Under the pieces are notes generated by a model, which worked only from the letters and a program-made list of their open reading frames with translations, searched no databases and was not told the DNA's origin. Positions 10,710 through 20,029 of a stretch of 64,000 nt of DNA are shown piece after piece. How positions within the stretch are numbered: position 1 is the stretch's first letter; every line of letters starts with the position of its first letter. A program made the translations under genes and the position numbers. Source of the stretch: Prorocentrum cordatum (Eukaryota > Sar > Dinophyceae > Prorocentrales > Prorocentraceae). Location: assembly GCA_963575745.1 (NCBI GenBank), contig CAUYUJ010000207.1, positions 1-64,000 on the forward strand, given 5' to 3'.

Positions 10710-11882
10710 ATGGAGGAAATGACAAAAGAAGAGGAGTTGGACATCGAAGGTATGGGAGGGGATGATCTTCATAGCAAGATCCGTGGGGGTATACCGCCAG
10801 GTCTCTTGGATGCAGCAGCGGGGGCAGCAGGTGGACTTCTGGAGGAAGAAAAGGATACCAAACGTCGTCGTCAGAGTGAGTTGGCACGGCGGCAGCGTGA
10901 GCAGGCATTGATTCAACAACAACAACAGCAGCTGAATCCTCAGCTGGCGGCACTCTCGCAGTTGCTCGATTCGAAGTTTGCCACACAAAAGGAGAATTTC
11001 CAGTCTATCATGCAGGGTGAAGTTGCGCCGATCAAACTGAAGTTGGAAGAGCATAGTACCGATTTGCAACGTCTGAATGCACAGGTGCAGTCACAGCAGA
11101 GACAGTTAGAAGCCCTCCAGAGTAAAACCAATGCCGATGCATCAACAGTTGCTTCATCCCGTGGGACTGGGTCGGGGAATCCAGGCTTCCAGTTCCAGGG
11201 TACTCGTGGTGAGTTTGGTCTCAAGGGTCCGAGGCCAACCTTCCAACCAACGATGATAACTATAAAAGGATGGGCACGCACAGCGTCGGAAGAACTTCAT
11301 AAACGATCCAAGGCCTTACTCCCTGGTGCGGTTGCCCAGCGCCTCCTGGCGACTCTATTTCAAAAAGCGAATTGCTTGGCGCACGTGGATGAGATAAAAA
11401 CGAATGATGAGAACAGTAAGAACCCCATGGGATGTTATCAGCTCAAGATATGCTTCAAAGCCACGGCGACGAAGGATAGGATGTGGGATTTTCGCAAAGT
11501 GTTCATTCAATGTTTCGAGCAGAAAGCCATCTTTGAGGACCCACACGATGCGACCACGTATAATCACATCTGTGATGAAAGGATCACGGTTACGGTGGAG
11601 GCCTCTCCATGGCAAGAACCGCACATCAAAGCTGCTGGCAAATTCAAGGCCCTATTTTATAAGCATCGTTCGTGTGCCAGCGCCTTTGTAAAGGTGGAAA
11701 AATATGGACCCCCAGCCACGTTTCTGTGGGCTTACCCGTCCGAGCAGCAGCTGCAAAAGGGACAGTGTGTTGCCTCGTGGAAGCCTGATCGTGCAGTGGG
11801 TTGGAAGATTGATGAGGATATGATCAAGGAAGTCGATCCAAACTTCAATCTGGGGGATTTCAAAGCTGATCTCATGAGTTGA
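10710..11882 (+). CDS. NLR3 ORF1 protein (coiled coil, LKGW-box family)
   Basis: A 390-residue protein from ATG at 10710 (MEEMTKEEELD; the upstream context CATTGCAGT is the same in NLR2). Residues about 1-50 are acidic and Gly-rich. Residues 50-75 are Arg/Lys/Gln-rich with a run of Gln from CAA/CAG codons. Residues about 75-150 look like a long amphipathic helix or coiled coil (LDSKFATQKENFQS...). A Gly/Ser/Pro-rich hinge follows, and then the conserved box PTFQPTMITIKGWARTASEE. The C-terminal 200 residues contain the pairs CFKATATKDRMWDF and VEASPWQEPHIKAAGKFKA, found in diverged form in all ORF1s here. The layout recalls L1-type ORF1p, in which a coiled coil is followed by RNA-binding domains; that is an analogy, and no domain family was recognised with certainty. 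It ends in TGA, followed in the same frame by ORF2. Confidence 0.85.
   Translation: MEEMTKEEELDIEGMGGDDLHSKIRGGIPPGLLDAAAGAAGGLLEEEKDTKRRRQSELARRQREQALIQQQQQQLNPQLAALSQLLDSKFATQKENFQSIMQGEVAPIKLKLEEHSTDLQRLNAQVQSQQRQLEALQSKTNADASTVASSRGTGSGNPGFQFQGTRGEFGLKGPRPTFQPTMITIKGWARTASEELHKRSKALLPGAVAQRLLATLFQKANCLAHVDEIKTNDENSKNPMGCYQLKICFKATATKDRMWDFRKVFIQCFEQKAIFEDPHDATTYNHICDERITVTVEASPWQEPHIKAAGKFKALFYKHRSCASAFVKVEKYGPPATFLWAYPSEQQLQKGQCVASWKPDRAVGWKIDEDMIKEVDPNFNLGDFKADLMS
11880..11882 (+). promoter_or_regulatory. In-frame stop separating ORF1 from ORF2: candidate readthrough site
   Basis: The context is ATG-AGT-TGA-CGG-TGC. ORF2 continues in the same frame straight after the TGA, with no ATG before SWNVR. 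TGA followed by CGG is a known leaky context in some plant and animal viral RNAs. NLR2 has the identical site (3953-3955), NLR5 has TGA-CGA (29589-29591), NLR6 TGA-CAA (42896-42898) and NLR7 TAG-AGG (48670-48672). Reinitiation at a non-ATG codon is the alternative. Confidence 0.5.
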
Positions 11883-14800
11883 CGGTGCCCTGGCAAGTGG
11901 CACGAACAATTGGCTGAGGTTGATCGCTCAATTTTCAGCTGGAACGTTCGTTTGCTAGGGATTGCACAATGCCACGAGATTTGCGCCCAGGTTTTCAATT
12001 CAAGCACTGTGATTCTCCTTCAAGAATGCCAGTTTGTCTCCGACCGTGTTGCTGAGGAACACGGTTGGAATCTTTGGCGCTCCTCTTGTGAGCGAGCTTG
12101 CGTGGGCCTCAGAGGTGTTTGGAAGGATGATGTCCAACACGAGGCCAGAGGCGACCGTTGGGTTGCCGTTGTTTGCTCTAATGCCATCTTTCTCTCTCTC
12201 TACTTGCCTCATAAGTATTTGCATGGAAAGTCTCGTGAGCAGTTTTTGCGTACGCTTAGTGTATACCAGGAAGTGCTGAGGGATGCAGCGCTCAATGTTG
12301 CCAGATTAAAAAAGCAGTTTCGAATTCAGGATGTTGTTTTAGGAACTGATGCTAACGTTGAGGTTGAGCCTCAGGTTTTCCACATGTCTCAGGCTGTCTC
12401 GGGTTCTAGTGTTGTTGGTGTGCCCATTGTCCCTCGTACGAGGGATGGCGGATTTCAGAGGCGATCTAAGGAGTTTGCCTTGGAACTCAGTGAGGCTCTT
12501 ACTTTCACTATGGGCACCCTGGGCCTCCAGTTGGCCAACACCTTCAACCCTACGAGGCTCCCTACCTGGCGCTCTGCTAAATGGGCTCACTACAGGCACC
12601 TACCTCGAGAACAGCAGTACTCTCATGTCTACGACTACATAGGTGTACCATCGTCTTGGGGAGCTCCTGAGGTCTCCGTCTTGTGGCCACAGCCGGGGGC
12701 AGCACATATGTCTGGGAGCTCGGCCTCGAGCTTTTGGAGTGATCATGGTCTGCTACACTTGCGTATCCCTGCTCGTGTCTTGCCTCGTCGAGTTGTGCGT
12801 CCCGATCCTGTCCGCAACACACGTTGGCACGTTCAGTCTCATCGTGTACCTATTTTGCGCTATGCAGTTGATGCAGCCCTGGTGTCTGGCAACAGCCGGA
12901 CAGATCAGACCGATTGGAGTGGACACACGGGTCTCTCGCCCACGGAGCTAGGTGACAAGATCCGACAGCCTTGTGAGGAAATCGGCGGGGTCCCCACCAA
13001 AGCCGACCTTACCCCGAAAGTTTCTGAGCAGTATGTTGCCGCTCGGGAGGCTGCACTTGAGATGAGGAGGAAGAGAAATAAGGGTGAATGCACGGAGGAG
13101 GAGTTCAAGAAGGCGAGGAGGAGGTACAGATATGAGAGGAGGAAGCATGGGAGGAATATCTTGGAGTATGAGTTCCGTCCAGGCCTACAGCATCGGACAT
13201 ACCTTAAGACGCTCAAGGTTGAGGGAGTGCACACTTGGGACAAGTCTAAGTGGGAGATGGCCCTCAGAGCGCACGGTTTGGCCATGTACACTGATGAACA
13301 TGAGCGTGCACGCACAAACAGTAAGCTGGAGGAGATGAGGAAGAGGTTGCAGGAGGCTTCAGGCAAAATAAGAGCAGAGGAGAAAATTGAAGCACAGGTT
13401 GAGACAAGATGGCCGGCGCGCCTGACAAGACCTCTGCGCGAATACCAGCCTATCGATATCGGCCTGCTCATGCGTGCTAGGTCTCGTCTTCGTTCAGGAA
13501 AGGCCGTAGGTAAGGACAACATCAGCGTCTCCATGCTTAAGCACATCCCTTGGTCAGGTTGTCTTCAAGTCTTGCGGTGCTTTCAGCAGCTGTTTATGCG
13601 CGAGTATTGCACACCCACAGAATGGCGCCATATATGTATACAGCTGATGCCGAAGTCTGTGAAGACTTGCGAATTCAATGACACACGAGCTTTGTCATTA
13701 TTATCTTGCCTGTCAAAATGGTATATGTCATGTCTCACCTTGTTGGCCGTGGACCATCTCAAACGGAGTGTTGCCCTCGAGGTCATGCTCTTCGGGTTTG
13801 TTGCTGGAAGACGGACACACGAGATTACTGGTGGTTTGAAGAGAGTTGCTCAGCACGCGACGGAATGGGGGAAGTCATATTGTGTGCACATGGCGAGCTT
13901 AGACGTGTATCGTGCTTTTGATAACGTACAGGTGGCCGACGTTGCTGACTGCCTGGAGGAGTTGAGGTTCCCACCTGAACTTAGTTATGCGCTCGTGGAG
14001 GGCCTAGCTGAGAACAGGGCCGATTTATCCTTCCAGCAGGTGGACGTATCGGACATAGCTTGGGATAGTTGTATCCGCACAGGTAGTGTTGAGGCTCCGC
14101 TCTTTTGGCTGTGTGAGAGTGTGCTCATGTTCCGTCCTGTGGTATTGAGTTGGCAGGAGCGGGGGATGGGAGTGCAGTTGACGCAGCAGGCAGGGACTCG
14201 TCATCTTACACATGCGATTTGGGCCGACAATGTTCTGTTGTGTGCCAGAGATCAGAGCGAGTTGACGACCATGATTGCGGAGATCAGTGTCCCACTTTAT
14301 CACAGAAAGTACAGATGGAAACCGAGTAGCTTGCAGTTTATTCGCTTTGGCTATGATGAGCCTGGGATTGAGAGTTTGGATGTCTCCTTTGCGTTGCCGA
14401 ATTCCCTGGACAAGCGTCAGAGAGTGACTATAACGTTGCAGCGGACAGATCGTTTGGAAATACTTGGCACGATTCTTGAAAACAGCATGCGACAACATGA
14501 GGACTTAAATCATCGGATTTCTCTCGCTCAAAAGGCGTTTTGGCAAGATAAGAGGTATTACATGTGCCAGGGTATTAAGTTGAAGAAAAGATTGCGGCGA
14601 TATGACTCACGTGTAAGAAGCCGATTATTGTTTGCAGTGGAAGGGATGACAGCTGACAAAAATGCGATTGAATCAATTCATGCGTTTGAAGGCCGCTTAC
14701 TTTCGAAGATGGTGTGGAGACGGAAACGTGACACTGAGAGTTGGCCACAGTTTTTTCAGAGCGTGTACTTGACGGGGCGGAAAGCACTCAGGACAGCTCA

Positions 14801-16325
14801 GATGCCGAGTGCAGTTCAGCTCTTTCTTTTCAAACAGTGGAGTTGGGCAAAGGATGTGGCGACGACAACTGCTCAAAACGGGATCCGCCGAGTTGATGAC
14901 GCCCAGCCTACAATTGATCCAATGGAAATGGGTGGTGCAGTGTCTCTTGATATGGATGGGATGTCTCAGGATGCGGGTGCTACTGTACCGATTACCACGG
15001 ACTTGATGTCTCAGAATGCGGGTGCGGTCGTACCGATTACCACGGGTTCGAGGTCTTTGAATGCGGGTGCTGCTGTACCGATTATCGGAGATCTGAAACG
15101 ACGGAGGGTGACTATTATTGTGGCCCCTGTCCTTACTGCCCGGGGGGACCTCACCGTTGCTCTGCCAGAGGGTCAGGAGAACAGCGCCACGACTCAGAAC
15201 CGACGACGGCTTATCTCTCAGGCGTCCCGTGCTGCTGCCAAAAGGAGCAGGAATGCTCCCACATCATCAACGCCATCATCATCATCTGCCCCTACACCTG
15301 CGCCAGCAGCCATACGAAGAAGGTTTCGAAGTGATATGGTTGGGGTGAGTACGGACGACCCTTTCTTGCAGGCTCGTTACACGATGATGCATGCCGCCAG
15401 CCCGTGGACACAGCAGATGGATGCCGTTATTCGCACATATAATTCGCAGGAAGCACGATCCTTTACACGTCGAAGGGAAGGTGGGAAAACGGTGGGACTT
15501 CGTCCGTGGGGCTTGCCATTCGAGACGGTGGGTGGAGATGCTTGGTATGATACTCTTGAGTGGACTCAGGCAGGGTGGAGATGTTTTATCCGTACGTTGC
15601 TTTCGGAATGGGACCTACAACATGTTTTAGTGTATGCTCACCTGCCTGAACCAAAACCCTGGAGGCCGAAAAACGACGAGGAGGAGGCGGAGGGGACGGA
15701 GGAGAGAAATAATGAGATTGCAAAGCGGCTCGCCTTTAACTTCGAGAATGCCAGCGTCTGGAACTATGAGGCTGAAGGGATTCCCGTCGAGCTCTGTGGT
15801 GACTCGCAGGTGGTGGTGAACTGGCTGGTGGGACAATATGTATGTACGACGGAAGTGTATTGTGAGACCATTGCGCACATTCAGAGTATATTATACAGAT
15901 TACACTTGAACTACCGCGTGAACCTGAGGCCGCCGTCTTGGGGTTTAGATCCTTGGAAGTGGTTTTATCGTGAGGGAAACGAGCGTGCTGATGCTGAAAC
16001 TTGGAAGGCCCGCACGGGCCAGAACCATCGTACTTTCGACCCGTGCATTCATACTCTCAGAAGGGAACAAATAAAGGGGATTCGCGGCTACTTCGATGGT
16101 GGTCGTTCCTCCCACGGTGTTGGCATTGGTTGGGTTATTGACTTATTCGTGCTCCCCCTCCCTGCTCTTCAACACTCTCAAGGCTCTTGGCTATTCAGTA
16201 TAGCCTCGGAGGCTGCCGCCATCCCGCCGACCTGCACGGTTAGTCAAGCTGAGCTCTTGGCCAGCAAGCGCCTCGCTGAAGGTGTTGAGCACCTGCTGCT
16301 CCTCTGCTGCGGACCTGAATCCTGA
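11883..16325 (+). CDS. NLR3 ORF2 polyprotein: APE endonuclease, reverse transcriptase, permuted RNase H
   Basis: An uninterrupted frame of 1,480 residues counted from the codon after the ORF1 stop. Residues below are counted from the TTG at 11910. Endonuclease: SWNVR (10-14), LQEC (Glu39), GTDANVE (Asp147, Asn149), YDYIGV (241-246), SDH (277-279). These are the metal-binding and catalytic boxes of the APE family that nick target DNA. Reverse transcriptase: RSGKAVGKDN (fingers), LDVYRAFD with Asp665, RTGSVEAP (723-730, where Gln-Gly is usual), WADN (771-774, where YADD/FADD is usual), YRWKPSSL. A linker holds three 15-residue repeats (14961-15095) and basic Ser/Pro-rich stretches. RNase H: GDS Asp1298, REGNERAD Asp1361, then FDGG Asp1396 and AEL Glu1448, the reverse of the usual order of halves. 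No zinc finger was seen. No ATG precedes the first endonuclease box, so ORF2 is probably made by readthrough of, or reinitiation near, the ORF1 stop. Confidence 0.92.
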   Translation, partial: RCPGKWHEQLAEVDRSIFSWNVRLLGIAQCHEICAQVFNSSTVILLQECQFVSDRVAEEHGWNLWRSSCERACVGLRGVWKDDVQHEARGDRWVAVVCSNAIFLSLYLPHKYLHGKSREQFLRTLSVYQEVLRDAALNVARLKKQFRIQDVVLGTDANVEVEPQVFHMSQAVSGSSVVGVPIVPRTRDGGFQRRSKEFALELSEALTFTMGTLGLQLANTFNPTRLPTWRSAKWAHYRHLPREQQYSHVYDYIGVPSSWGAPEVSVLWPQPGAAHMSGSSASSFWSDHGLLHLRIPARVLPRRVVRPDPVRNTRWHVQSHRVPILRYAVDAALVSGNSRTDQTDWSGHTGLSPTELGDKIRQPCEEIGGVPTKADLTPKVSEQYVAAREAALEMRRKRNKGECTEEEFKKARRRYRYERRKHGRNILEYEFRPGLQHRTYLKTLKVEGVHTWDKSKWEMALRAHGLAMYTDEHERARTNSKLEEMRKRLQEASGKIRAEEKIEAQVETRWPARLTRPLREYQPIDIGLLMRARSRLRSGKAVGKDNISVSMLKHIPWSGCLQVLRCFQQLFMREYCTPTEWRHICIQLMPKSVKTCEFNDTRALSLLSCLSKWYMSCLTLLAVDHLKRSVALEVMLFGFVAGRRTHEITGGLKRVAQHATEWGKSYCVHMASLDVYRAFDNVQVADVADCLEELRFPPELSYALVEGLAENRADLSFQQVDVSDIAWDSCIRTGSVEAPLFWLCESVLMFRPVVLSWQERGMGVQLTQQAGTRHLTHAIWADNVLLCARDQSELTTMIAEISVPLYHRKYRWKPSSLQFIRFGYDEPGIESLDVSFALPNSLDKRQRVTITLQRTDRLEILGTILENSMRQHEDLNHRISLAQKAFWQDKRYYMCQGIKLKKRLRRYDSRVRSRLLFAVEGMTADKNAIESIHAFEGRLLSKMVWRRKRDTESWPQFFQSVYLTGRKALRTAQMPSAVQLFLFKQWSWAKDVATTTAQNGIRRVDDAQPTIDPMEMGGAVSLDMDGMSQDAGATVPITTDLMSQNAGAVVPITTGSRSLNAGAAVPIIGDLKRRRVTIIVAPVLTARGDLTVALPEGQENSATTQNRRRLISQASRAAAKRSRNAPTSSTPSSSSAPTPAPAAIRRRFRSDMVGVSTDDPFLQARYTMMHAASPWTQQMDAVIRTYNSQEARSFTRRREGGKTVGLRPWGLPFETVGGDAWYDTLEWTQAGWRCFIRTLLSEWDLQHVLVYAHLPEPKPWRPKNDEEEAEGTEERNNEIAKRLAFNFENASVWNYEAEGIPVELCGDSQVVVNWLVGQYVCTTEVYCETIAHIQSILYRLHLNYRVNLRPPSWGLDPWKWFYREGNERADAETWKARTGQNHRTFDPCIHTLRREQIKGIRGYFDGGRSSHGVGIGWVIDLFVLPLPALQHSQGSWLFSIASEAAAIPPTCTVSQAELLASKRLAEGVEHLLLLCCGPES

Positions 16326-16400
16326 GCGGGGGCTCCTCTGTCCCTGTGGGCTCCGAGCAAAGCAAAAACAAAGGTTGACGGTTTACCGCCGGCGCCCAGT

Positions 16401-16834
16401 CTGCTGCCCGAGCTATGTACGCGAAACTATCTGTGTTGTTCGAGTCATTTTGAGAGGTGCTGTCAGCTTTCTGCACCTAACTCGGGCTCTAGGGGGGCCA
16501 CAAGGGTTCGTACTCACAGGGATCGATTCAGAGACATCAGGCGCGTCTGTCTGCCAAATCGAGGGCCCGAGCTCGGCCTGATATTCGCGAGACTATTTGT
16601 ATTGTTCGAGTGATCTTGAGAGATGCTGTCGATTTTCGCTCGTAACTCGGGCTGGAGCAGAGCTACGGAGCAGAAGCATGAAGGGCGTGCGGCTGTTGCA
16701 TCGAGAGGTCTCAAATCGCTTAGGCTGAAAAACTGTTCTTTCTTTGTAATTTTTTTCGACATTAAATGTGATGAGGAAGCTCTACGAGTCTCCCGGCGGT
16801 AAGAAAGGTTGACGGTTTACCGCCGGCGCCCAGT
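16401..16834 (+). repeat. Rest of the HelA that hosts the 9211-16400 insertion
   Basis: The monomer broken at 9210 resumes here with CTGCTGCCCGAGC. Two more monomers (near 16441 and 16610) and the terminal segment follow, with the inverted repeat AGGAAGCTCTACGAGT and an intact hairpin at 16791-16834. There is no gene. Confidence 0.7.
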
Positions 16835-18637
16835 GGTGACTTTGGGTCGGTTTTGATCAGATTTGAAAGATATTCGACAGTTGCTTTTGAGAAAGCAGAT
16901 TTTTACGTCGAGCATTGGCATATAAACTTCGTTGCCGGCGCCAGTAATTCCGGCGCGGTGGAGAGCTAGTTGGGAAGAAAAAACTCGACGGATTTTTTGC
17001 TGACTTTTGGTCGGTTGAAAATTTTGTTCTCGAAATTCAACAATTCGTTTCAGCTCCAGTATTTTTTTCGAACATATTCGACCTTATTCCCGCTCGCCTT
17101 CTCATTCTCAGCTCGATCGGGTAAATATCTCTGCCAAAAAGCATCGCGGCGGGATCGGCTGTTTCGAGTCATCTTGATACGCGTTGTCAGTATTTTGTAC
17201 TCAACTCGAGCTGTAGGGCAGCTACAGAGCATCGATTGCGAATCATCAGGCGCGTTCGTCTGTTCCATCTAGAGGTCTGAACTCGGTCTGCTGCCCGAGC
17301 TAGAATCGCGAAACTATTCGTGTTGTTCGAGTCATCTTGAGAGGTGCTGTCAGTTTCCTGCACTTAACTCAGGCTGTAGGGCGGCTACAGGGCTGGTAAT
17401 CACAGGAATCGATTCAGAGACATCAGGCGTGTCCGTCTGCCGAACCCAGAGCTCAGAACTCGGTGTGCTGCTCGAGCTAGATCCACAAAACTATGCGTAT
17501 TACCTCGTAGAGCTCTTCAGCAAAGAGCTAAGAGGAATTCCGGCGCAGAGTAGAGCTAGTTGGCCGGCCCGACCAAAAGAGAGGATGTGGTAACCTGGAG
17601 TCGTTTTTTTTTACTGTGTGCAAAGATTTGAAGTTTGTTTTCAGAAGTGAGATTTTCATTATCTGTAGTTTGATATGGCGTATTCGATGGTTAAAGTTTT
17701 ATAGCTCTAGGTGCAGTATTACTATCAAATCACTTGGAGGAACCGACTTTGTATTAACATTAAAAAATGCGTTTGCCTGCGTAATCTGATAAGGTTTTCG
17801 TTGAACGAAGAGTTATGATGCGTTTGTCAGTCGAATTCTCAGATCCGTTAGATGCAGTATTACTATGAAACTTGGAGGAACTGATTCGATGAGAACCGAA
17901 AAATCGTAATTTTTCGAATTTCCTGGCTCTCGCTTCAGAGCTCCCTTCATGTGTTCCGAGGAGCGCTGTGCAAGAGAAGAGCTCTACGAGGTGCCCGGCG
18001 GTAACCTGGTTGACGGTATGCCGCCGGTTCCCAGTCGTCGATTCATCTTGAGAGGTGCTGTCCGTTTTCTGCACTTAACTCGAGCTGTAAGGGGGGCTGC
18101 AGGGCTGGTAATCACTGGAATCGATTTGGAGACATCAGTCGCGTCCACCTGTCGCATTCAGAGCCCTGAAATCGGCCTGCTGCCCGAGCTAGGTCCTCGA
18201 AACTATTCGTATTGTTCGAGTCATCTTCAGAGGTGCTGCCGATTTTCTGCACTTAACTCGGGCTGTAAGGGGGCTGCAGGGCTGGTAATCACAGGAATCG
18301 ATTCGGAGACATCAGGCGCGTCCGCCTGTTGCATTCAGATGTCTGAACTCGGTCTGATACTAGATTCGCGAAACTATTTGTATTGTTCGAGTGATCTTGA
18401 GAGGTGCTGTAGATTTTCGCACGTAGCTCGGGCTGTAGGAGAGCTACGGAGCTCGTGCGCACAGACAACGATCCAGAAGCATGAGGGGCGTTTGGCTGTT
18501 GCATCGAGAGGTTTGAAATCGTTTAGGCTGAAAAACTATTCGTTCTCTGCAATTTTTTTCGACATTATATATGGTCAGGAAGCTCTACGAGTCCCCCGGC
18601 GGTAAGGAAGGTTGACGGTTTACCGCCGGCGCCCAGT
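16835..18637 (+). repeat. HelB remnant, then HelA with an inserted HelB
   Basis: Bases 16835-16945 are an internally deleted HelB (GGTGACTTTGGGTCGG... to GCCGGCGCCAGT). A HelA lacking its first 45 bases follows from 16946, with a leader to about 17160 and monomers near 17167 and 17330. The HelB at 17502-18035 is inserted here. Monomers then resume (near 18040, 18220, 18395), followed by the terminal segment and a hairpin at 18593-18637. No coding region is supported: the open frames over the monomers are a by-product of the repeat. Confidence 0.65.
17502..18035 (+). mobile_element. HelB element inserted in a HelA monomer
   Basis: It starts ACCTCGTAGAGCTC after GCGTATT. The inverted copy GAGCTCTACGAGGT lies near 17980, and the hairpin end (17993-18035) closes with CCCAGT. 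The monomer resumes with CGTCGATTCATCTTGAG, so the empty site would be close to CGTATT|GTTCGAGTCATC, with a few diverged bases and no clear duplication. At 534 bases it is longer than the roughly 400-base copies at 26868 and 34063. Confidence 0.7.
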
Positions 18638-18939
18638 AATTCCGGGGCGCTGGAGAGCTAGTTGGCAAGAAAAATCTCGACGGTCCTTTTGGTGACTTTT
18701 GGTGGGTTTTTTTTTGTTCTCGAAATTCAACCATTCGTTAGAGCTCTAATATTTTTTCCAGTGATATTCGATCTTATTCCCGCTCGCCATCTTGATCTCA
18801 GCTCGATCGGGTACCTTTTACTGCCAAAAAGCACTGCGGCGGGATCGGCCGTTTCGTGTACCTTTTACCGCCAAAAAGCACTGCGGCGGGATCGGCCGTT
18901 TCGAGTCATCTTGATAGGCTCTGTCGGTATATTGGACTT

Positions 18940-20029
18940 AACTCGTAGAGCTTCCCTTAGCCAGTTGTTGCTGGAAGCTTAAGAGTAATTCCGGGGCGCT
19001 GGAGAGCTAGTTGGCAAGAAAAATCTCGACGGACCTTTTGGTGACTTTTGGTCGGTTGCAAATTTTGTTCTCAAAATTTGAACATTCGTTAGAGCTCTAG
19101 TAGTTTTTTCCCGTGTTATTCGATCTTATTCCCGCTCGCCATCTTGATCTCAGCTCGATCGGGTACCTTTTACTGCCAAAAAGCAGGCAGGCGGGATCGG
19201 CCGTTTCGGGTCATCTTGATACGCGATGACGGTTTTCTGAAGATAACTCGAGCTTCAGGACAGCTACAGAGCTGGTAAGCACAGCTAATCGATCCAGAAT
19301 GATCAGGCGCGTTCGCCTGTGGAATCTAGAGCTCTGAACTCGGTCTGCTAGCCGAGCTATGTCCGCAAACCTATTCGTATCATTCGGGTCATCTTGACAG
19401 ACGCTCCCGGTTTTCTGTACTTAACTCGAGCTATAGGACAGCTACAGAGGTGATGCTTACAGAAACCGATTCCGAATCATCAAGAGCTCTCAACTCGGTC
19501 TGCCGCTCGATCCAGAATCGCGAAATTTATCGTATTGTTCGAGGTATCTTGAGAAGTGCTCTCGGTTTTCTGCACTCAACTCGGGCTGGGGGGGGGGGGG
19601 GGGCACAGTGCTGGTGGTCACATGAATCGATTCGAAGACATCAGGCGCGTCCGCCTGTCGAATTCAGAGCTCGGAACTCGCTGGCCGAACTAGTCCGCGA
19701 AACTATTCTATTGTTCGAGTCATCATGAGAGGTTCGATTTACGCACGTAACTCGGGCTGTAGGGTGGCTGCAGGGCTGGTAATCACAGGAGTCGATTCGC
19801 AGACATCAGACGCGTCCGCCCACTCAGAGGTCTGAACTCGGTTTGATACTCGAGCTGGGTTGCCAAACTCGAGCATCGGGGGCGTTCGGCTGTTGCATCG
19901 AGAGGTCTGAAATCGCTTGGGCTGAAAACTATTCGTTCTCTGCATTTTTGTCCACATTATATGTTGTCAGGAAGCTCTACGAGTCCCCCGGCGGTAAGAA
20001 AGGTTGACGGTTTACCGCCGGCGCCCAGT
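18940..20029 (+). mobile_element. Complete HelA element (1,090 bases) inserted in HelA
   Basis: It begins AACTCGTAGAGCTTCCC and ends GCGCCCAGT. The flanks join to TATTGGACTT|AACTCGAGATA, which is the uninterrupted sequence seen near 37555, so there is no target duplication and insertion was 3' of a T. The core has fewer complete monomers than the 1.21 kb copies and contains a 16-G run at 19588-19603. Confidence 0.82.
19588..19603 (+). repeat. Run of 16 G
   Basis: The run lies at the point where other monomers read GGGCTGTAGGGGGGCTACAG, so it is an expansion of the existing G tract. The exact length may be affected by sequencing error. Confidence 0.85.

Larger units (their letters stand above)
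10399..16376 (+). mobile_element. NLR3: intact full-length non-LTR retrotransposon
   Basis: It begins after GGCGGTAACAAAGGTT with GCTCAAGGCGTGG and ends CAAAGCAAAAACAAAGGTT before GACGGTTTACCGCC. AACAAAGGTT stands on both sides. The 5' UTR is about 310 bases with one full copy of the 15-base repeat that is doubled in NLR2. ORF1 and ORF2 are both undamaged, and it is the only full-length copy in the window for which that is true. The position splits the HelA hairpin in its loop. Confidence 0.92.
9211..16400 (+). mobile_element. Complete HelA element carrying NLR3 in its 3' hairpin
   Basis: It starts AACTCGTAGAGCTTCCC after ...GATCTCGGT and ends GGCGCCCAGT before CTGCTGCCCGAGC. Joining the two flanks restores CTCGGTCTGCTGCCCGAGC, the normal monomer sequence, with no duplicated bases. 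Without NLR3 the element is about 1.21 kb. It holds the 5' inverted repeat, a leader to about 9470, about five monomers (near 9476, 9656, 9834, 10012 and 10180), a terminal segment, the inverted repeat AGGAAGTCTACGAGT (one base short), and the hairpin split by NLR3. Confidence 0.82.

Noticed and set aside
16377-16400. Shared 3' tail between retrotransposons and HelA/HelB, as in LINE/SINE pairs
   Set aside because: The left hairpin arm stands before each well-preserved insertion and the loop is duplicated. The common GACGGTTTACCGCC is therefore the target's right half and not part of the retrotransposon. Hel ends also carry it without any retrotransposon.
18940-20029. HelA as a terminal-inverted-repeat DNA transposon (MITE)
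   Set aside because: The inverted copy is about 45 bases inside the 3' end, the ends are asymmetric, and rebuilt sites show no duplication. A DDE-type element should duplicate its target.
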